DNA of 64,000 nucleotides from Arthrobacter sp. MYb227. Lineage in GTDB: Bacteria; Actinomycetota; Actinomycetes; Actinomycetales; Micrococcaceae. The DNA lies in contig NZ_PCPT01000001.1 of NCBI RefSeq assembly GCF_002975435.1, positions 496,001 to 560,000 on the forward strand, given 5' to 3'. The notes under the pieces are model-generated. The model saw only the letters and a program-made list of their open reading frames with translations, had not been told where the DNA came from and did no database searches. Below are positions 63,244-64,000 of the stretch, one piece after another. Every line of letters begins with the position of its first letter. The first letter of the stretch is position 1. The translations under genes were made by a program, and so were the position numbers.

Positions 63244-64000
63244 ATGACTTCCCAACTTTCTGCCGGTCCGGGACCAGACGCGCCCATTTCTGTGCCACAA
63301 CTGCGTAGCGTCACCTTTAAACGCCCGGCCATGAGCGACCACGGACTTCTTGATTACGCGACTCGAGATGACTCACTGATGTGGTCCCGTCAGGGTGAAG
63401 GTGTCATTGGATTTGGGCAGATCGCACGCTTTGAGGCCACCGGCCGAGAGCGTTTCGCTTTGGCTCGTCAGTGGTGGGGCGACCTCACCTCTGCTTCCGC
63501 GGTACAAGATGACCTGGAGGTTCCAGGCACCGGTCTGATTGCTTTTGGAGCCTTTTCTTTCTCATTTTCCAGCAGCTACGCATCCCGACTGATCGTGCCA
63601 AAAATCGTGGTGGGACGAAACGATGAATTTAGTTGGATCACCTACACGGTCACAGATCCGCACGCGATACTCACCCTTGAAGCCGCGGAGAGTGAACTTG
63701 CCGAACTGCTCGATGATTATTCTGCAGAACAAGAACTAAGTACCGGCATTGACCAGCTGATCACCGGCCAGATTAGCGAAGATTACTACAAAGATTCCGT
63801 CCGTAAGGGCGTTGAAATCATTGAATCTGGCGCCATTACCAAACTGGTGCTGGCCCGCGATGCGGTAGCTCAGCTGGGTGCTCCAATCGCGGTGGCTCAG
63901 GTATTGCGTCAATTAGCCCTACGCTATGCCGACTGCTGGACCTACTCGGTAGATGGACTGATCGGTGCCACCCCCGAAATGCTGGTCCGTGTACGTGGCG
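63244..64000 (+). CDS. menF: Isochorismate synthase (5' part, cut by window end)
   Basis: About 252 codons are visible. The text KGVEIIESGAITKLVLARDAV and GATPEMLVRV is typical of the chorismate-binding enzymes MenF/EntC, and the position next to menG and the polyprenyl synthase points to menaquinone: chorismate to isochorismate is its first step. The start at ATG 63244 is inferred; TAGGCT is 9 bases before. Other chorismate enzymes, such as a salicylate-type synthase, are less likely. Confidence 0.88.
   Translation, partial: MTSQLSAGPGPDAPISVPQLRSVTFKRPAMSDHGLLDYATRDDSLMWSRQGEGVIGFGQIARFEATGRERFALARQWWGDLTSASAVQDDLEVPGTGLIAFGAFSFSFSSSYASRLIVPKIVVGRNDEFSWITYTVTDPHAILTLEAAESELAELLDDYSAEQELSTGIDQLITGQISEDYYKDSVRKGVEIIESGAITKLVLARDAVAQLGAPIAVAQVLRQLALRYADCWTYSVDGLIGATPEMLVRVRG

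Overview
The window looks like a chromosomal segment of a high-GC Gram-positive actinobacterium of the Micrococcaceae type (Arthrobacter or Glutamicibacter-like; the genus is inferred from gene content and order, not proven). Pointers are a mycothiol synthase end, menaquinone genes (menG, menF, a long-chain polyprenyl diphosphate synthase), an FprA-type ferredoxin reductase, a MetP/MetS transporter with its tiny second subunit, frequent GTG/TTG starts, and many genes whose start codon lies 6-7 bases after a TANNNT -10 box, the layout expected for leaderless mRNAs.

Layout. 0-4 kb: end of mshD, then ppk, a two-domain Nudix/phosphatase and a small GNAT protein. 4-9 kb: a translationally coupled operon of two large paralogous membrane proteins with a YtrA-type GntR regulator between them, led by a near-perfect 20-bp inverted repeat and followed by a DUF1648-type membrane protein; its function is unknown. 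9-12.4 kb: thyA-dfrA with two small membrane genes, then an Asd that resembles the E. coli enzyme. 12.4-21 kb: an AlkZ-like DNA glycosylase, murB, an MFS exporter, a MaoC-type dehydratase pair, and an orphan ParA-like ATPase coupled to a DUF2797 protein.

21.8-28.7 kb is accessory in character. It lies between two identical tRNA-Thr(GGT) genes and holds a DedA protein, a frameshifted membrane esterase, a lipoprotein of unknown family, a secreted SH3/gamma-glutamylcyclotransferase-like protein with a perfect internal 191-bp duplication, and a membrane-anchored protein of unknown function, ending at tRNA-Met. 29-40 kb is mostly core: a DEAD-box helicase, a MOSC protein, a CsoR/CstR-family regulator with a clear operator, an AGCS symporter, metB-cbs (transsulfuration), an AlkA-type glycosylase, thioredoxin and tRNA-Tyr.

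40-49 kb handles iron and oxidative stress: yajQ, the efeU-efeO-efeB iron uptake operon, htpX, an MFS exporter divergent from a Fur-family regulator, and katA. 49-52 kb holds the most unusual gene: a sigma factor fused to a zinc-binding anti-sigma-like domain, a membrane helix and a Pro/Thr repeat stalk, with a frame change inside the repeat tract that separates the C-terminal domain. It is divergent from a degenerate GGDEF protein. 52-64 kb: fprA, rarD, gabT, metS-metP divergent from a PucR regulator (probably one amino-acid uptake and catabolism unit), a lone SUKH protein, a HIT protein, the polyprenyl synthase, menG, and the start of menF, cut by the window edge.
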